Shown: piece after piece, positions 1 to 6,980 of the stretch | Layout: each line of letters begins with the position of its first letter | Position numbering within the stretch: the stretch's first letter is position 1 | Source of the DNA: JACCUZ01 sp038246575 | Lineage (GTDB): Bacteria > Actinomycetota > Actinomycetes > JACCUZ01 | Length of the DNA: 7,110 bases | NCBI GenBank assembly: GCA_038246575.1 | Contig: JBBRVU010000199.1 | Location: forward strand, 1 to 7,110 | Reading direction: 5' to 3' | Notes under the pieces: generated by a model | Databases searched by the model: none | Told to the model about the DNA's origin: nothing | What the model saw: the letters and a program-made list of their open reading frames with translations, nothing else | Translations under genes and position numbers: made by a program

Positions 1-52
1 CCACGGCCCCATCATCGACCGGCACCACCGGGTGCAGGTCCGTACTGGTCAT
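1..52 (-). CDS. Possible N-terminus of a gene leaving the left edge (transposase-like?)
   Basis: An ATG at 52-50 on the minus strand opens a frame that reads MTSTDLHPVVPVDDGAV and runs off the left edge, so only 17 residues are visible. The pattern of a short polar leader followed by 'DDGAV' resembles the start of some actinobacterial IS110-type transposases, where a 'GVDTHK' catalytic segment would come next. That segment, if present, is outside the window. No convincing ribosome binding site is seen just upstream. The neighbouring helicase gene is cut within about 90 bases, which would fit a mobile element inserted here. The assignment is a guess from very few residues, and the frame may be chance. 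Confidence 0.25.
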   Translation of the reverse strand, partial: MTSTDLHPVVPVDDGAV

Positions 53-67
53 CGTCAACGTGATCAA

Positions 68-89
68 CCCTGTTCTCGCCCTGTTCTTG
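68..89. repeat. 11-bp tandem repeat, two copies
   Basis: CCCTGTTCTCG at 68-78 is followed directly by CCCTGTTCTTG at 79-89, with one mismatch. It lies in the non-coding stretch between the possible minus-strand start at 52 and the helicase fragment that begins at about 131. It could be part of an insertion sequence end or a small protein-binding repeat. Its function is unknown. Confidence 0.6.
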
Positions 90-130
90 AAGGGAGCAGA
101 CCCTACCCGGGGTGTCTCACCTCAGCCTGA

Positions 131-1012
131 CGCACAGGGTACCTGCGTCCGGAACTAGCCAGATCCCTCAACGGCTCCCACGCGGTCGCCGGCCCCGACG
201 TCTTCCGCAAGGCCGTCGCCCCGGTGTACCTGCGGCGCAACCAAGAGGATGTCCTCACTGAACTGCCCGACCTCGTCCAGGTCGACGAGTGGGAGGAGTT
301 CAGCGGCCCCGACCTGGCCGCCTACAGGACGGCCGTGCTGGACGGAAACTTCATGGCCATGCGCAGGGCCGCATTCGCCAGCTCCGACCCAAGTCGATCC
401 GCGAAACTCAACCGCCTCCTGGAGATCGTCGAGGAAGCCCGCGAGAACCGGCTCAAGGTCGTCGTGTTCTCCTACTTCCGCGACGTGCTGGCGACGGTGC
501 ATCAGTCCCTGGGGCCGCAAGCCCACGGCCCACTCGCCGGGGACACGCCAGCGGCCAGGAGGCAGGCGTTCGTGGACGCCTTCGCGGGCCGGGACGGGCA
601 CGCCGTGCTCGTCGCTCAGATTCAGGCAGGCGGTGTGGGGCTCAACATGCAGGCTGCTTCTGTCGTGATCCTTTGCGAACCTCAGGTCAAGCCCACCCTG
701 GAGTCCCAGGCTATCGCTCGGGCTCATCGGATGGGTCAGGTGCGGACCGTGCAGGTCCACCGGCTTCTCATCGCCGACAGCGTCGACCAACGGATGCTGG
801 AGATCCTGGACCTCAAGGCGCGACTCTTCGACGAGTACGCCCGGCGCAGCGACGTTGCCGACAGCAGTCCCGAAGCCGTCGACGTCTCTGAGGTCGAGCT
901 GGCCCGCCAGGTCGTCGCGATGGAACAGGAACGCTTCGCCCGCGAGGCCATGGCTGCGTCGGCCGCGGCGAGGACATCAGGGTCACCCGCTGGTGATCGG
1001 GAGCCTGCATAG
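131..1012 (+). pseudogene. 5'-truncated SNF2-family helicase (C-terminal lobe only)
   Basis: This is the C-terminal part of a Swi2/Snf2-type DNA-dependent ATPase (superfamily 2), a family that remodels or translocates on duplex DNA. The frame is open from 131, after a TGA at 128-130, and family-like sequence starts near 140 with YLRPELARSLNG and continues through FRKAVAPVYLRRNQEDVL. Counting from the first usual start, GTG 224 (262 aa), the second RecA-like lobe is present. It has KVVVFSYFRD at residues 78-87, motif V QAGGVGLNMQ at 134-143, and motif VI with the arginine finger, QAIARAHRMGQ, at 162-172. The Walker A and DEAH motifs of lobe 1 are absent, and full-length relatives are usually above 600 aa. 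No ribosome binding site stands before GTG 224. I read it as a gene whose 5' part was removed by recombination or insertion. It cannot hydrolyse ATP by itself. The TAG stop at 1010-1012 gives a normal-looking C-terminus. Confidence 0.85.
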
Positions 1013-1019
1013 CCAACAG

Positions 1020-1053
1020 TGCTGGGCAGTTCCAGATCGGAGAACTGGCAGCA
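1020..1053 (+). terminator. Hairpin after the helicase fragment, likely terminator
   Basis: TGCTG (1020-1024) pairs with CAGCA (1049-1053), and CAGTTC (1027-1032) pairs with GAACTG (1042-1047). This gives an 11-bp imperfect stem with a small internal loop and a 9-base apical loop. It starts 7 bases after the TAG stop. There is no T-run, which is common for actinobacterial terminators, so termination is inferred from position and stem strength. Confidence 0.5.
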
Positions 1054-1118
1054 AGTCGGTAGGGCGGTTGCTCGGCGGTTGCCCGGTCTTCGGTGCTAGC
1101 GAGGCACACCTAACCCCA

Positions 1119-1139
1119 GGCGCCCTGCCGCAGGGCGCT
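1119..1139 (+). promoter_or_regulatory. Strong hairpin just upstream of the T4SS operon start
   Basis: GCGCCCTG (1120-1127) and CAGGGCGC (1131-1138) form a perfect 8-bp GC stem around the 3-base loop CCG, with a possible ninth G-T pair. It ends 3 bases before the Shine-Dalgarno sequence GGGAGG at 1142-1147, which is 8 bases before GTG 1156. In the mRNA it could insulate the operon from upstream transcription as a terminator, or affect ribosome access or transcript stability. No clear -35/-10 promoter was recognised between 1013 and 1155. Confidence 0.45.
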
Positions 1140-1155
1140 GAGGGAGGTTCAGACC

Positions 1156-1476
1156 GTGTTGCTCTCGGATCGGGTGGCTCACGTCGTTTCCCGGCTCGGC
1201 GCCGACCCTGGGGTTTCGGCGAACTCGAACGGGCTGCCGGGCTTGGCGGTGCTCCGCCAGATAGTAGGTGCGCTGCTCACCTGGGGCCTGATCGCATGCG
1301 TGGCTGGCCTGGTGGTGTCCGTGATCGTGTGGGCGCTCGGTCACCACAACGGCAACTACGCCAACGCGGCCTCGGGCAAGACCGGCGTCTTGGTATCTGC
1401 CGGTGGCGCGGTGCTCATCGGTGGGGCGAACGCCATCGTCGGGTTCTTCGCCACCCTCGGTGCCGGGATCCACTGA
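1156..1476 (+). CDS. DUF6112-type small membrane protein of conjugation locus (pilin-like)
   Basis: A 106-aa protein with a polar N-terminus and two hydrophobic segments, at about residues 36-60 and 76-98, joined by a short polar loop (GHHNGNYANAASGKTG). This size and two-helix layout match the DUF6112 proteins that open actinobacterial conjugation operons, and also resemble VirB2/TrbC-type pilins in topology. The probable role is an inner-membrane or pilus-like subunit of the secretion channel; that part is inference. GTG 1156 is chosen because GGGAGG lies at 1142-1147 with good spacing. The stop TGA (1474-1476) is one base before the next start, so it is the first gene of a coupled operon. 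No typical cleavable signal peptide is evident. Confidence 0.75.
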   Translation: MLLSDRVAHVVSRLGADPGVSANSNGLPGLAVLRQIVGALLTWGLIACVAGLVVSVIVWALGHHNGNYANAASGKTGVLVSAGGAVLIGGANAIVGFFATLGAGIH

Positions 1477-1477
1477 C

Positions 1478-2761
1478 GTGGCCGAGATACTCGCGGCGGG
1501 CCTATGTATCGGGCCCGTCGACCCGTTGTGTTCAGCGGTCGGAGGAGTAGCCGGTGGGGTCGCCGGCGCGGCAAGTCGGAGCGTGCTCGATGCCCTGGGG
1601 TCGAGTTTCGTGGACGCCGCCCAGATGATCAGTGTGGCGGCCTTGCGTGCACTCGACGCCACGACCGGGGTCGACCTGTCGGCCGGATGGTTCCGCGCCA
1701 ACGTCGGAGTGATTGCCGCAGTCACGCTCCCCGCTGTCGTGGGCCTGTTTGTTGCGCAGGTGATCGCCTCCGTTTTGAGGCGGGAACCAGGTGGGCTGGC
1801 CCGCGCCGTCCTGGGGGTCGGCAAGGCGATGCTAGGCGCCGGGCTCGCGCTAGCTGTGACCCAGTCGGCGCTCGTGGCCACCGATGAGATCTGCACGTTC
1901 ATCGCCGCGTCGTCGGGGACGACGGTGGTCGGATCTGCGCAGCGATTCTTACAGCTCGTCTGGCTGTCGGGCCCACAGTCGGGGCCGGTGCTGCAGATGC
2001 TCCTCGGACTGGCCATCATCATCGGCTGCGTCCTGCTGTGGGTCGTGCTCCTGTTCCGCAAAGCCGCACTGATCCTCGTCGCGGTCTTCGCGCCCGTCGC
2101 GTTCGCCGGCTCAGTGTGGGACGTCACCCGCGCGTGGACTCGCCGCTGGATTGAAGCCATTGCGGCGCTCGTCCTGTGCAAGATCACGATCGTGGTGGTG
2201 TTCGTCGTCGGCGGGAGCGCCTTCTCCGGGGTGGGGCCTGGTACCCAGGGTGGCGGGACGACAGACACGGTGCCTGGACAAGGCGTTGGCTCGGTCGCCC
2301 AAGGTGCAATGGCGTTGTCCGACCTGCTCGTCGGGTTGTTGCTGTTGACGATGGCGTCGTTCGCGCCCTGGCTGACCTGGCGATTCCTGCACTGGGCCGG
2401 TCTTGAGGCGGCAGGGGTGCTGCACTCAGCCGTCGCGACCGGGCCTATCCCAAGCACGGCGCGCGCCGTCGGACAGCAAGCCCGATTCACCGGGCAGTGG
2501 GCAGTGACGTCGATGCTGCTCGGGAAGGTTGGTGGTGGTGCGAAAGGCCCGGGCGTCGTGGCCGGAGGCCAGCTTGGCGGTCAGGGTGGTGGCCAGACGG
2601 GTGGGGGCCTGCCGGGCGGTGGTCTTCCGGGTAGTGGTGTGCCGGGTGGACCGCCACCCGCTCCAGGTCGCTCGGGTGCGTCGCCGGCGCCCGGCAGCGG
2701 CCAATCGGGACGCGGTTGGTCGGCACCATCGCAGTCTTCGGGCGCGGGGCGGACGCCATGA
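1478..2761 (+). CDS. TrbL/VirB6-like conjugal transfer membrane protein
   Basis: A 427-aa polytopic membrane protein, the likely VirB6/TrbL-type inner-membrane channel component of the T4SS. Hydrophobic segments lie at about residues 77-99, 111-131, 170-192, 196-214, 226-246 and 282-303. The stretch FRKAALILVAVFAPVAFAG (193-211) is a typical TrbL-like block. The last ~80 residues are a Gly/Pro/Ser-rich, probably disordered tail. I place the start at GTG 1478, one base after the preceding stop. An in-frame ATG at 1403 would add 25 non-hydrophobic residues read out of frame over the upstream gene. The stop overlaps the next ATG (ATGA, 2758-2761). The family name rests on topology, motif and gene order. 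Confidence 0.8.
   Translation: MAEILAAGLCIGPVDPLCSAVGGVAGGVAGAASRSVLDALGSSFVDAAQMISVAALRALDATTGVDLSAGWFRANVGVIAAVTLPAVVGLFVAQVIASVLRREPGGLARAVLGVGKAMLGAGLALAVTQSALVATDEICTFIAASSGTTVVGSAQRFLQLVWLSGPQSGPVLQMLLGLAIIIGCVLLWVVLLFRKAALILVAVFAPVAFAGSVWDVTRAWTRRWIEAIAALVLCKITIVVVFVVGGSAFSGVGPGTQGGGTTDTVPGQGVGSVAQGAMALSDLLVGLLLLTMASFAPWLTWRFLHWAGLEAAGVLHSAVATGPIPSTARAVGQQARFTGQWAVTSMLLGKVGGGAKGPGVVAGGQLGGQGGGQTGGGLPGGGLPGSGVPGGPPPAPGRSGASPAPGSGQSGRGWSAPSQSSGAGRTP
2582..2656 (+). repeat. Gly/Pro-rich tandem repeat in the TrbL-like tail
   Basis: In frame, this segment encodes degenerate pentapeptides: GGGLP, GGGLP, GSGVP and then GGPPP, after a run of GGQ-type units. It is a low-complexity stretch of the kind often seen at the C-terminus of actinobacterial TrbL-like proteins. 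It probably forms a flexible cytoplasmic or periplasmic tail and may vary in length between relatives. Confidence 0.6.
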
Positions 2762-4218
2762 CCGGGCCGGCGTCGGTGTCCTGGGTCCGGTTCGGGCGGC
2801 TCGAGCGTCGCGGCGTCCTGCTCGGTCTCTCTGCTGGGCAGCTCGCTACGGTCTCGGGGGCCTTGGTCGTACTGGTGACGGTCGAGTACACCGCCGGCGC
2901 GGCGGGCGTCCTGATCTCGTCGCCGTTCTGGCTCGGGCTGGGGTTGCTCGCACTGATGTCGGTTGGCGGTCGACCGGTGGGGGCGTGGGTGCCGCTTGGC
3001 GGGCATTGGGCCTACCGACGGGCTGTGCGCGCGACCACGTTTCTGGCTCGGCCGATGAAGGTCGGGCGTCCGGCGGAGCTCGCTGTGCCCGGTCTCGGTG
3101 GCTTGGTCGTCGTCGAGACGCCCGGCACGAGAGCGGGCCTGATCGTCGACCGACGCGCTCGCACGGTCACGGGTGTGATCGAGGTCACCGGGCGAGGCTT
3201 CGTTCTGGACGATCCGGACACCCAGGGCCGCCGAGTCGCCGGGTGGGGGAGGGTCTTGGCAGGGCTGTGCCAGCAGCCGGCGATCATTCGGGTGCAACTT
3301 CTGCACCGCGTCCTACCGGGAGGTGGGGCGGGCGTCCGCGCCTGGTGGTCCGCCAACGGCTTGGACAGCGCGGACTGGGCCGCGAAGGTCGTCGCAGACC
3401 TGGTCGCCGACGCCGAAGCGAACACTTACCGCCACGAGACGCTGCTGGCAGTGGCCCTGCGGCCACCGCGCGGCGCAGGTCGAATGCTCCCTCCCGCAGA
3501 TGCGCGGACCATCGAGCGTCAACTCGCCGCCGTCTCCCAGGCGTTGGCGGCTGCCGATCTCAATGTGGGCGGTTGGGCCGATCTGGTCCGGCTCCGGCAG
3601 GTGATCCGCGCGTCGTTCGATCCCACGGGAGCTGCCCATGCCAGTCCGGCGCGGGAACTCCCGGTCGCCGATCTTCGTGACCTTGGCGGCGGTACGCCGG
3701 TAGTTGGGCCGATGGGGATGGTGGAGCAGTGGGACCGGGTCCGGACCGACTCGGCCTGGCACGCCGTGTACTGGATCGCGGAATGGCCGCGGTCGGAGAC
3801 GCATCCGGGATTCCTGCATCCCATTCTCCTGGCACCGGGGGTCCGCCGAGCGTTCACGATCGTGGCCGAACCCCTGCCGATCGGTCGAGCGTTGCGGGAG
3901 ATCCGCCGCGCGAAGGTCGGTCACGTCGCCGACGCCGCGCAACGGGCCCGGATAGGGCAGGTGGAACAGGAGGCCACCCGGGCGGAGGTCGACGACCTCA
4001 CTCGCCGCGAGCAGGACCTTGCCGCAGGTCACGGTGACCTGCGCTTCGCTGGCCTACTCACCGTCACCGCGCCCACGTCGGAAGAGCTGGACGGCGCCTG
4101 CGGTGCCACTGAAACGGCTGCCGCACAGGCGATGTGCGAACTGCGCCGCCTCGTCGGTGAACAGGCGGCCGCCCACGTGGCCGCGACGCTCCCGCTCGCC
4201 CGGGGACTCCTGCGATGA
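2758..4218 (+). CDS. SCO6880-family conjugation protein (PrgI/VirB3-like N-terminus)
   Basis: A 487-aa protein resembling the SCO6880 family found in actinobacterial conjugation loci. Two hydrophobic segments lie close together at about residues 28-46 and 47-69. They follow a basic stretch (RFGRLERRG) in the manner of PrgI/VirB3 proteins. The remaining ~410 residues are soluble and contain no Walker motifs. This part may correspond to the N-terminal domain of VirB4-type ATPases, with the motor domain supplied by the next gene (inference). ATG 2758 is chosen because it overlaps the previous stop as ATGA. An upstream in-frame GTG at 2716 would add only 14 residues that duplicate coding sequence of the preceding gene. 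The stop TGA (4216-4218) again overlaps the following ATG. The likely location is the inner face of the cytoplasmic membrane. Confidence 0.75.
   Translation: MTGPASVSWVRFGRLERRGVLLGLSAGQLATVSGALVVLVTVEYTAGAAGVLISSPFWLGLGLLALMSVGGRPVGAWVPLGGHWAYRRAVRATTFLARPMKVGRPAELAVPGLGGLVVVETPGTRAGLIVDRRARTVTGVIEVTGRGFVLDDPDTQGRRVAGWGRVLAGLCQQPAIIRVQLLHRVLPGGGAGVRAWWSANGLDSADWAAKVVADLVADAEANTYRHETLLAVALRPPRGAGRMLPPADARTIERQLAAVSQALAAADLNVGGWADLVRLRQVIRASFDPTGAAHASPARELPVADLRDLGGGTPVVGPMGMVEQWDRVRTDSAWHAVYWIAEWPRSETHPGFLHPILLAPGVRRAFTIVAEPLPIGRALREIRRAKVGHVADAAQRARIGQVEQEATRAEVDDLTRREQDLAAGHGDLRFAGLLTVTAPTSEELDGACGATETAAAQAMCELRRLVGEQAAAHVAATLPLARGLLR
4023..4043. repeat. Perfect 10-bp inverted repeat inside the SCO6880-like gene
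   Basis: CGCAGGTCAC (4023-4032) and GTGACCTGCG (4034-4043) are exact reverse complements around one central G. The repeat lies inside the coding sequence for AAGHGDLRF, about 175 bases before the stop. Such symmetry may be a dimeric regulator or nuclease site, an RNA hairpin, or chance. No function can be assigned. Confidence 0.6.
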
Positions 4219-5564
4219 GCCGGCGAGGTGAGGACGCCTTACCAATCACCTCAGGCCGGCAGCGGGCACCCCGGTGGCGATCGGGATCGGCCCTGCATGT
4301 GTCAGCGCACCGGGCGAGTTCGGCCACATTGGCCGGCGCTTACCCGTTTCTGGTGGGCACGCCGATGGACTCTGGGCCGCCGATCGGGGTCGACGCCCTC
4401 ACCGGGCAACCGTTCTGCTTCGACCCCTGGGCGCTCTACGCCAAGGGCGTGCTATCGAACCCGAACGTGTTGCTGGCGGGAGTGATCGGGCAGGGAAAGT
4501 CGGCGCTGGCGAAGTCGCTGGCGATCCGGTCGATCGCCGCCGGCCGCCGCGTATACGTGCCGGGTGATCCCAAGGGGGAGTGGGCGGCGGTCGCCGAGGC
4601 CGTCGGCGGGGTCGTCGTCCGGCTCGGTGTCGGGATGCCGGCCCGGCTCAATCCCCTCGACTCGGGCCCGGTGCCCGCGAGGACGGACGCCACGATAAGC
4701 ACGGCAGAGTGGGCTGGCACCGTTCATGCGCGACGGCTGCGACTGCTCGCGGCGATTGCGGAGACCAGTCTCGGTCGGGACCTGCACCCCGCCGAACACG
4801 CCGCCCTGCACGCCGCGCTCACGGCCGGCGTCCCGTGCGGCGAAGGGAACGTGTTGACCATCGTGGATGTCGTCAAGGCCCTCGCTGACCCCAATCTCGA
4901 CGCCGTGGCGGCCGATCGCACGACAGTGGAGCAACGCGCGGCTGACGGTCGCGACCTCACCCACGCCCTGCGGCGCCTGGTCCGCGGGGACCTCGCCGGC
5001 CTCTTCGACGGTCCATCGATAACGGCGCTCGACCCGAGCGCGCCCATGACGGTGCTCGACCTGTCCCGCCTCGGCGCGGACGACACCGCACTCGCGATCG
5101 CGATGACGTGCGCCTCGGCCTGGCTTGAGGCAGTCCTTGCCGACGGCGCGCAAGGTCACCGGTGGGTGATCTACGACGAGGCCTGGCGGCTGATGCACGC
5201 GCTGCCGTTGGTTCGCCGCATGCAGGCCCAGTGGAAGCTATCCCGCGCGCACGGGATCGCGAACCTGCTGATCGTGCACCGTCTCTCCGACTTGGATGCT
5301 GTCGGTGCGGCGGGCAGCGAGGCCCGGGCGGTCGCTGAGGGTCTGCTCGCCGACTGCTCGACGCGGATCATCTACCGGCAGGAGTCGGACCAACTGGGGG
5401 AGACCGCCAAAGCTCTCGGGCTCACCGTCACGCAGCGGGACGTGCTACCCGCCCTGAGTCGAGGCACCGGCTTGTGGACGATGCCCGGCCGCGCCCACGT
5501 CGTCCGCCACGACCTGCACCCTGAGGAGACGGCGGTCGTTGACACCGACGCCGCGATGCGGTGA
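4215..5564 (+). CDS. VirB4/TraE-like T4SS ATPase
   Basis: A 449-aa P-loop ATPase that would energise assembly of the conjugation channel or substrate transfer at the cytoplasmic membrane. Walker A is GVIGQGKS at residues 89-96. It is followed by VYVPGDPKGEW, which matches the VirB4/FtsK-HerA pattern of 'DPKGE' after the P-loop. Walker B is WVIYDEAW at 317-324, with D321 and catalytic E322. A later LLIVHRLSDL segment fits the family's motif downstream of Walker B. There is no membrane segment. The length is well below canonical VirB4 (about 800 aa) because the N-terminal domain is lacking or is carried by the gene upstream. ATG 4215 overlaps the previous stop as ATGA. The C-terminus (HPEETAVVDTDAAMR) looks intact, and the stop forms GTGA with a further start at 5561. 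Coupling proteins of the TraG/VirD4 type are the alternative, but the context favours VirB4. Confidence 0.85.
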   Translation: MSRRGEDALPITSGRQRAPRWRSGSALHVSAHRASSATLAGAYPFLVGTPMDSGPPIGVDALTGQPFCFDPWALYAKGVLSNPNVLLAGVIGQGKSALAKSLAIRSIAAGRRVYVPGDPKGEWAAVAEAVGGVVVRLGVGMPARLNPLDSGPVPARTDATISTAEWAGTVHARRLRLLAAIAETSLGRDLHPAEHAALHAALTAGVPCGEGNVLTIVDVVKALADPNLDAVAADRTTVEQRAADGRDLTHALRRLVRGDLAGLFDGPSITALDPSAPMTVLDLSRLGADDTALAIAMTCASAWLEAVLADGAQGHRWVIYDEAWRLMHALPLVRRMQAQWKLSRAHGIANLLIVHRLSDLDAVGAAGSEARAVAEGLLADCSTRIIYRQESDQLGETAKALGLTVTQRDVLPALSRGTGLWTMPGRAHVVRHDLHPEETAVVDTDAAMR

Positions 5565-5773
5565 GAGGGGGCATGATCCCTTTCGCGCCTTCCTCACCAA
5601 CTGCCCGAGACTTGGGCGTCGTCTGCGCGCTTCAGTCCCGGTTTCGGCGGCCGGGAGACCACAAACTATCCAGATCGGCCTCGTCACTTGCTCCGCAGGT
5701 TGAGATCGTAACTCCCGCAGCCGCAGCGAAGCGCTTCCTCATGACCGGGCGCCCCCACCACGTAAATCCATGA
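5561..5773 (+). pseudogene. Possible remnant of the next T4SS operon gene
   Basis: GTG 5561 overlaps the ATPase stop as GTGA. In the same frame, ATG 5573 has a good purine-rich ribosome binding site (GAGAGG, 5563-5568). The frame reads MIPFAPSSPTARDLGVVCAL and ends at 5773, for 66 aa from ATG 5573. Only the first ~37 codons lie outside the convergent ATPase gene, so the rest is probably antisense noise. The coupling pattern matches the three upstream junctions. I infer that the operon once continued and was cut between about 5600 and 5683. No family was recognised, and it may be a non-gene. Confidence 0.3.
5636..5656. terminator. Hairpin between convergent genes
   Basis: TCCCGG (5636-5641) and CCGGGA (5651-5656) form a perfect 6-bp GC stem with a 9-base loop. 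It lies in the 119-base gap between the ATPase stop on the plus strand and the ABC ATPase stop on the minus strand. It could serve as a bidirectional terminator. No T-run follows on either strand, so this rests on position and symmetry. Confidence 0.35.
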
Positions 5774-6585
5774 CTCACAGGATGGGTTCTCGCAGGAGAA
5801 CAGCGCGAGGAACTGTTTCCAGGCGTCGAGAACGGGAAGGAAATCGGCCTTCGACAAGCTGGCCCATGTGTTGAAGTGGACGGCCGAGTTCACGGCCCAA
5901 TTCTCTTCTTGCTGAGTGAGGACGCCTTCTGAGCGAGCTTGCTTGAGCGACGCGATGCGCTCCTTGGCTGCCGCGTTGTTCCACGAGTTGGCCGAGTTGG
6001 CAGCGTCCTTGAGCCACTTCCCGTGTCGCCCTTTGACAGCGCCAAGAAGCTCGCCGAGATCGTAGTTCGCCTCCGGCCGGTAGACGACGTGTCCCCGGAG
6101 GGCTGCAGCAAGCTCGGTCATGATCGATTCGAGGTTGCGCCGAAGTCGCGCAGCAGCAGCAGGCACGTCGTTGCGCGCACAGTCAGCGTCGATCTTGTCC
6201 CAGAAGTCGCTGCCGACTTCGTGTGCCGGGCCGTCGTCGACGGTCCAGCCATGGAAGTGGGCTTGGGCTGCCTTGGTCAGGAGGCCTGAGGACTGCATCT
6301 GCCGGGCCCAGATTTCGTCGTGGGTCGTGATAATGAACTGCACGTTGGGGAAGCGATCCTTGAGCAACTTGCAGAATTGGCGACGGTGGTTGCTGTCGAC
6401 CGACATCACAACGTCGTCGAGCACGGCGAACCGGAACTTGTCGCCGAGGAGCTGCTGAACGAGCGCCAGGTACAGGCAGACGCCCATCCCATCCTGATGA
6501 CCCTCGCTGTGATACGCGCCAGGTGGGAACATCCCGAGGCCGTAGAAGTCGACGTTAAGGTCGAGTTTGCCCGCGCTGGGTTCCA

Positions 6586-6600
6586 GCTCGCGCTTTGAAG
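6586..6600 (-). other. Frameshift point in the ABC ATPase gene
   Basis: On the minus strand the codons TTC AAA GCG (6599-6591) end the first frame (F-K-A). The family-like continuation E-L-E-P-S-A-G starts with GAG at 6589-6587. Base 6590 is therefore one base too many. Removing it would give an uninterrupted FKAELEPSAGKLDL. There is no homopolymer run and no recognisable slippery heptamer, so mutation or a sequencing error is likelier than programmed frameshifting. Confidence 0.75.
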
Positions 6601-6980
6601 GCCGACTCGTCGTCCGCGTTGATCTCCCGGTAGTAGGTGCTGAAGTCATCCTGGACCGTCTGGTAGAGCGTAGCCAGCGCTTCGTCGGATGCTTCGCAAT
6701 AGGCCCGATAGACGGCGCTGGCCGTCGCTTGTGCCGCTGCGGCCTTGGCATGTTCTCCACGGGCAAGCCGCAACGCCGTCCAGCGCTCTTGGGCGATGGT
6801 GAGGAAGGTGCGGGCGCCCGCGATGGCGCTCTGGTCGGGCTTGGCTTCCAGCATCGTGAGCAGGCTGGCGAGGTCGGTCGAGACGGCGGGTGGGCGTAAG
6901 AGCGGATCATTGATGAGTCGGTCGCGTTGGCTGGCCGCACCCTCGACCGTGCCGAGTTGCGTCTCTACGGCCAGGGCGGC

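Noticed and set aside
155..790. Minus-strand open frame (211 codons) over the helicase fragment
   Set aside because: The plus strand has clear SNF2 motifs. The antisense product is a compositional artefact.
1403..1477. Upstream start for the TrbL-like gene
   Set aside because: It would overlap 74 bases of the preceding gene and add an Arg/Ser-rich leader. GTG 1478 fits the operon spacing better.
1096..2490. Long minus-strand open frame (464 codons) opposite the DUF6112 and TrbL-like genes
   Set aside because: Its Ser/Thr/Pro/Arg-rich product has no domain logic, and it lies opposite clear membrane proteins. Such antisense frames are common in GC-rich DNA.
2581..3306. Minus-strand open frame (241 codons) across the TrbL/SCO6880 junction
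   Set aside because: Arg/Pro-rich composition and no recognisable motif; a shadow of two well-supported plus-strand genes.
5092..5103. 12-base palindrome TCGCGATCGCGA in the VirB4-like gene
   Set aside because: It is explained by Ala-Ile-Ala-type codons in GC-rich coding DNA and has no supporting context.
4452..5198. Minus-strand open frame (248 codons) opposite the VirB4-like gene
   Set aside because: It lies across the Walker A and B coding region of the real gene and shows no motif.
5939..6598. Plus-strand open frames opposite the ABC ATPase
   Set aside because: The minus strand carries ordered catalytic motifs; the plus-strand products are shadows.
6586..6600. Programmed ribosomal frameshift in the ABC ATPase
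   Set aside because: No slippery run, stop-codon context or downstream pseudoknot could be recognised. Mutation or sequencing error is simpler.
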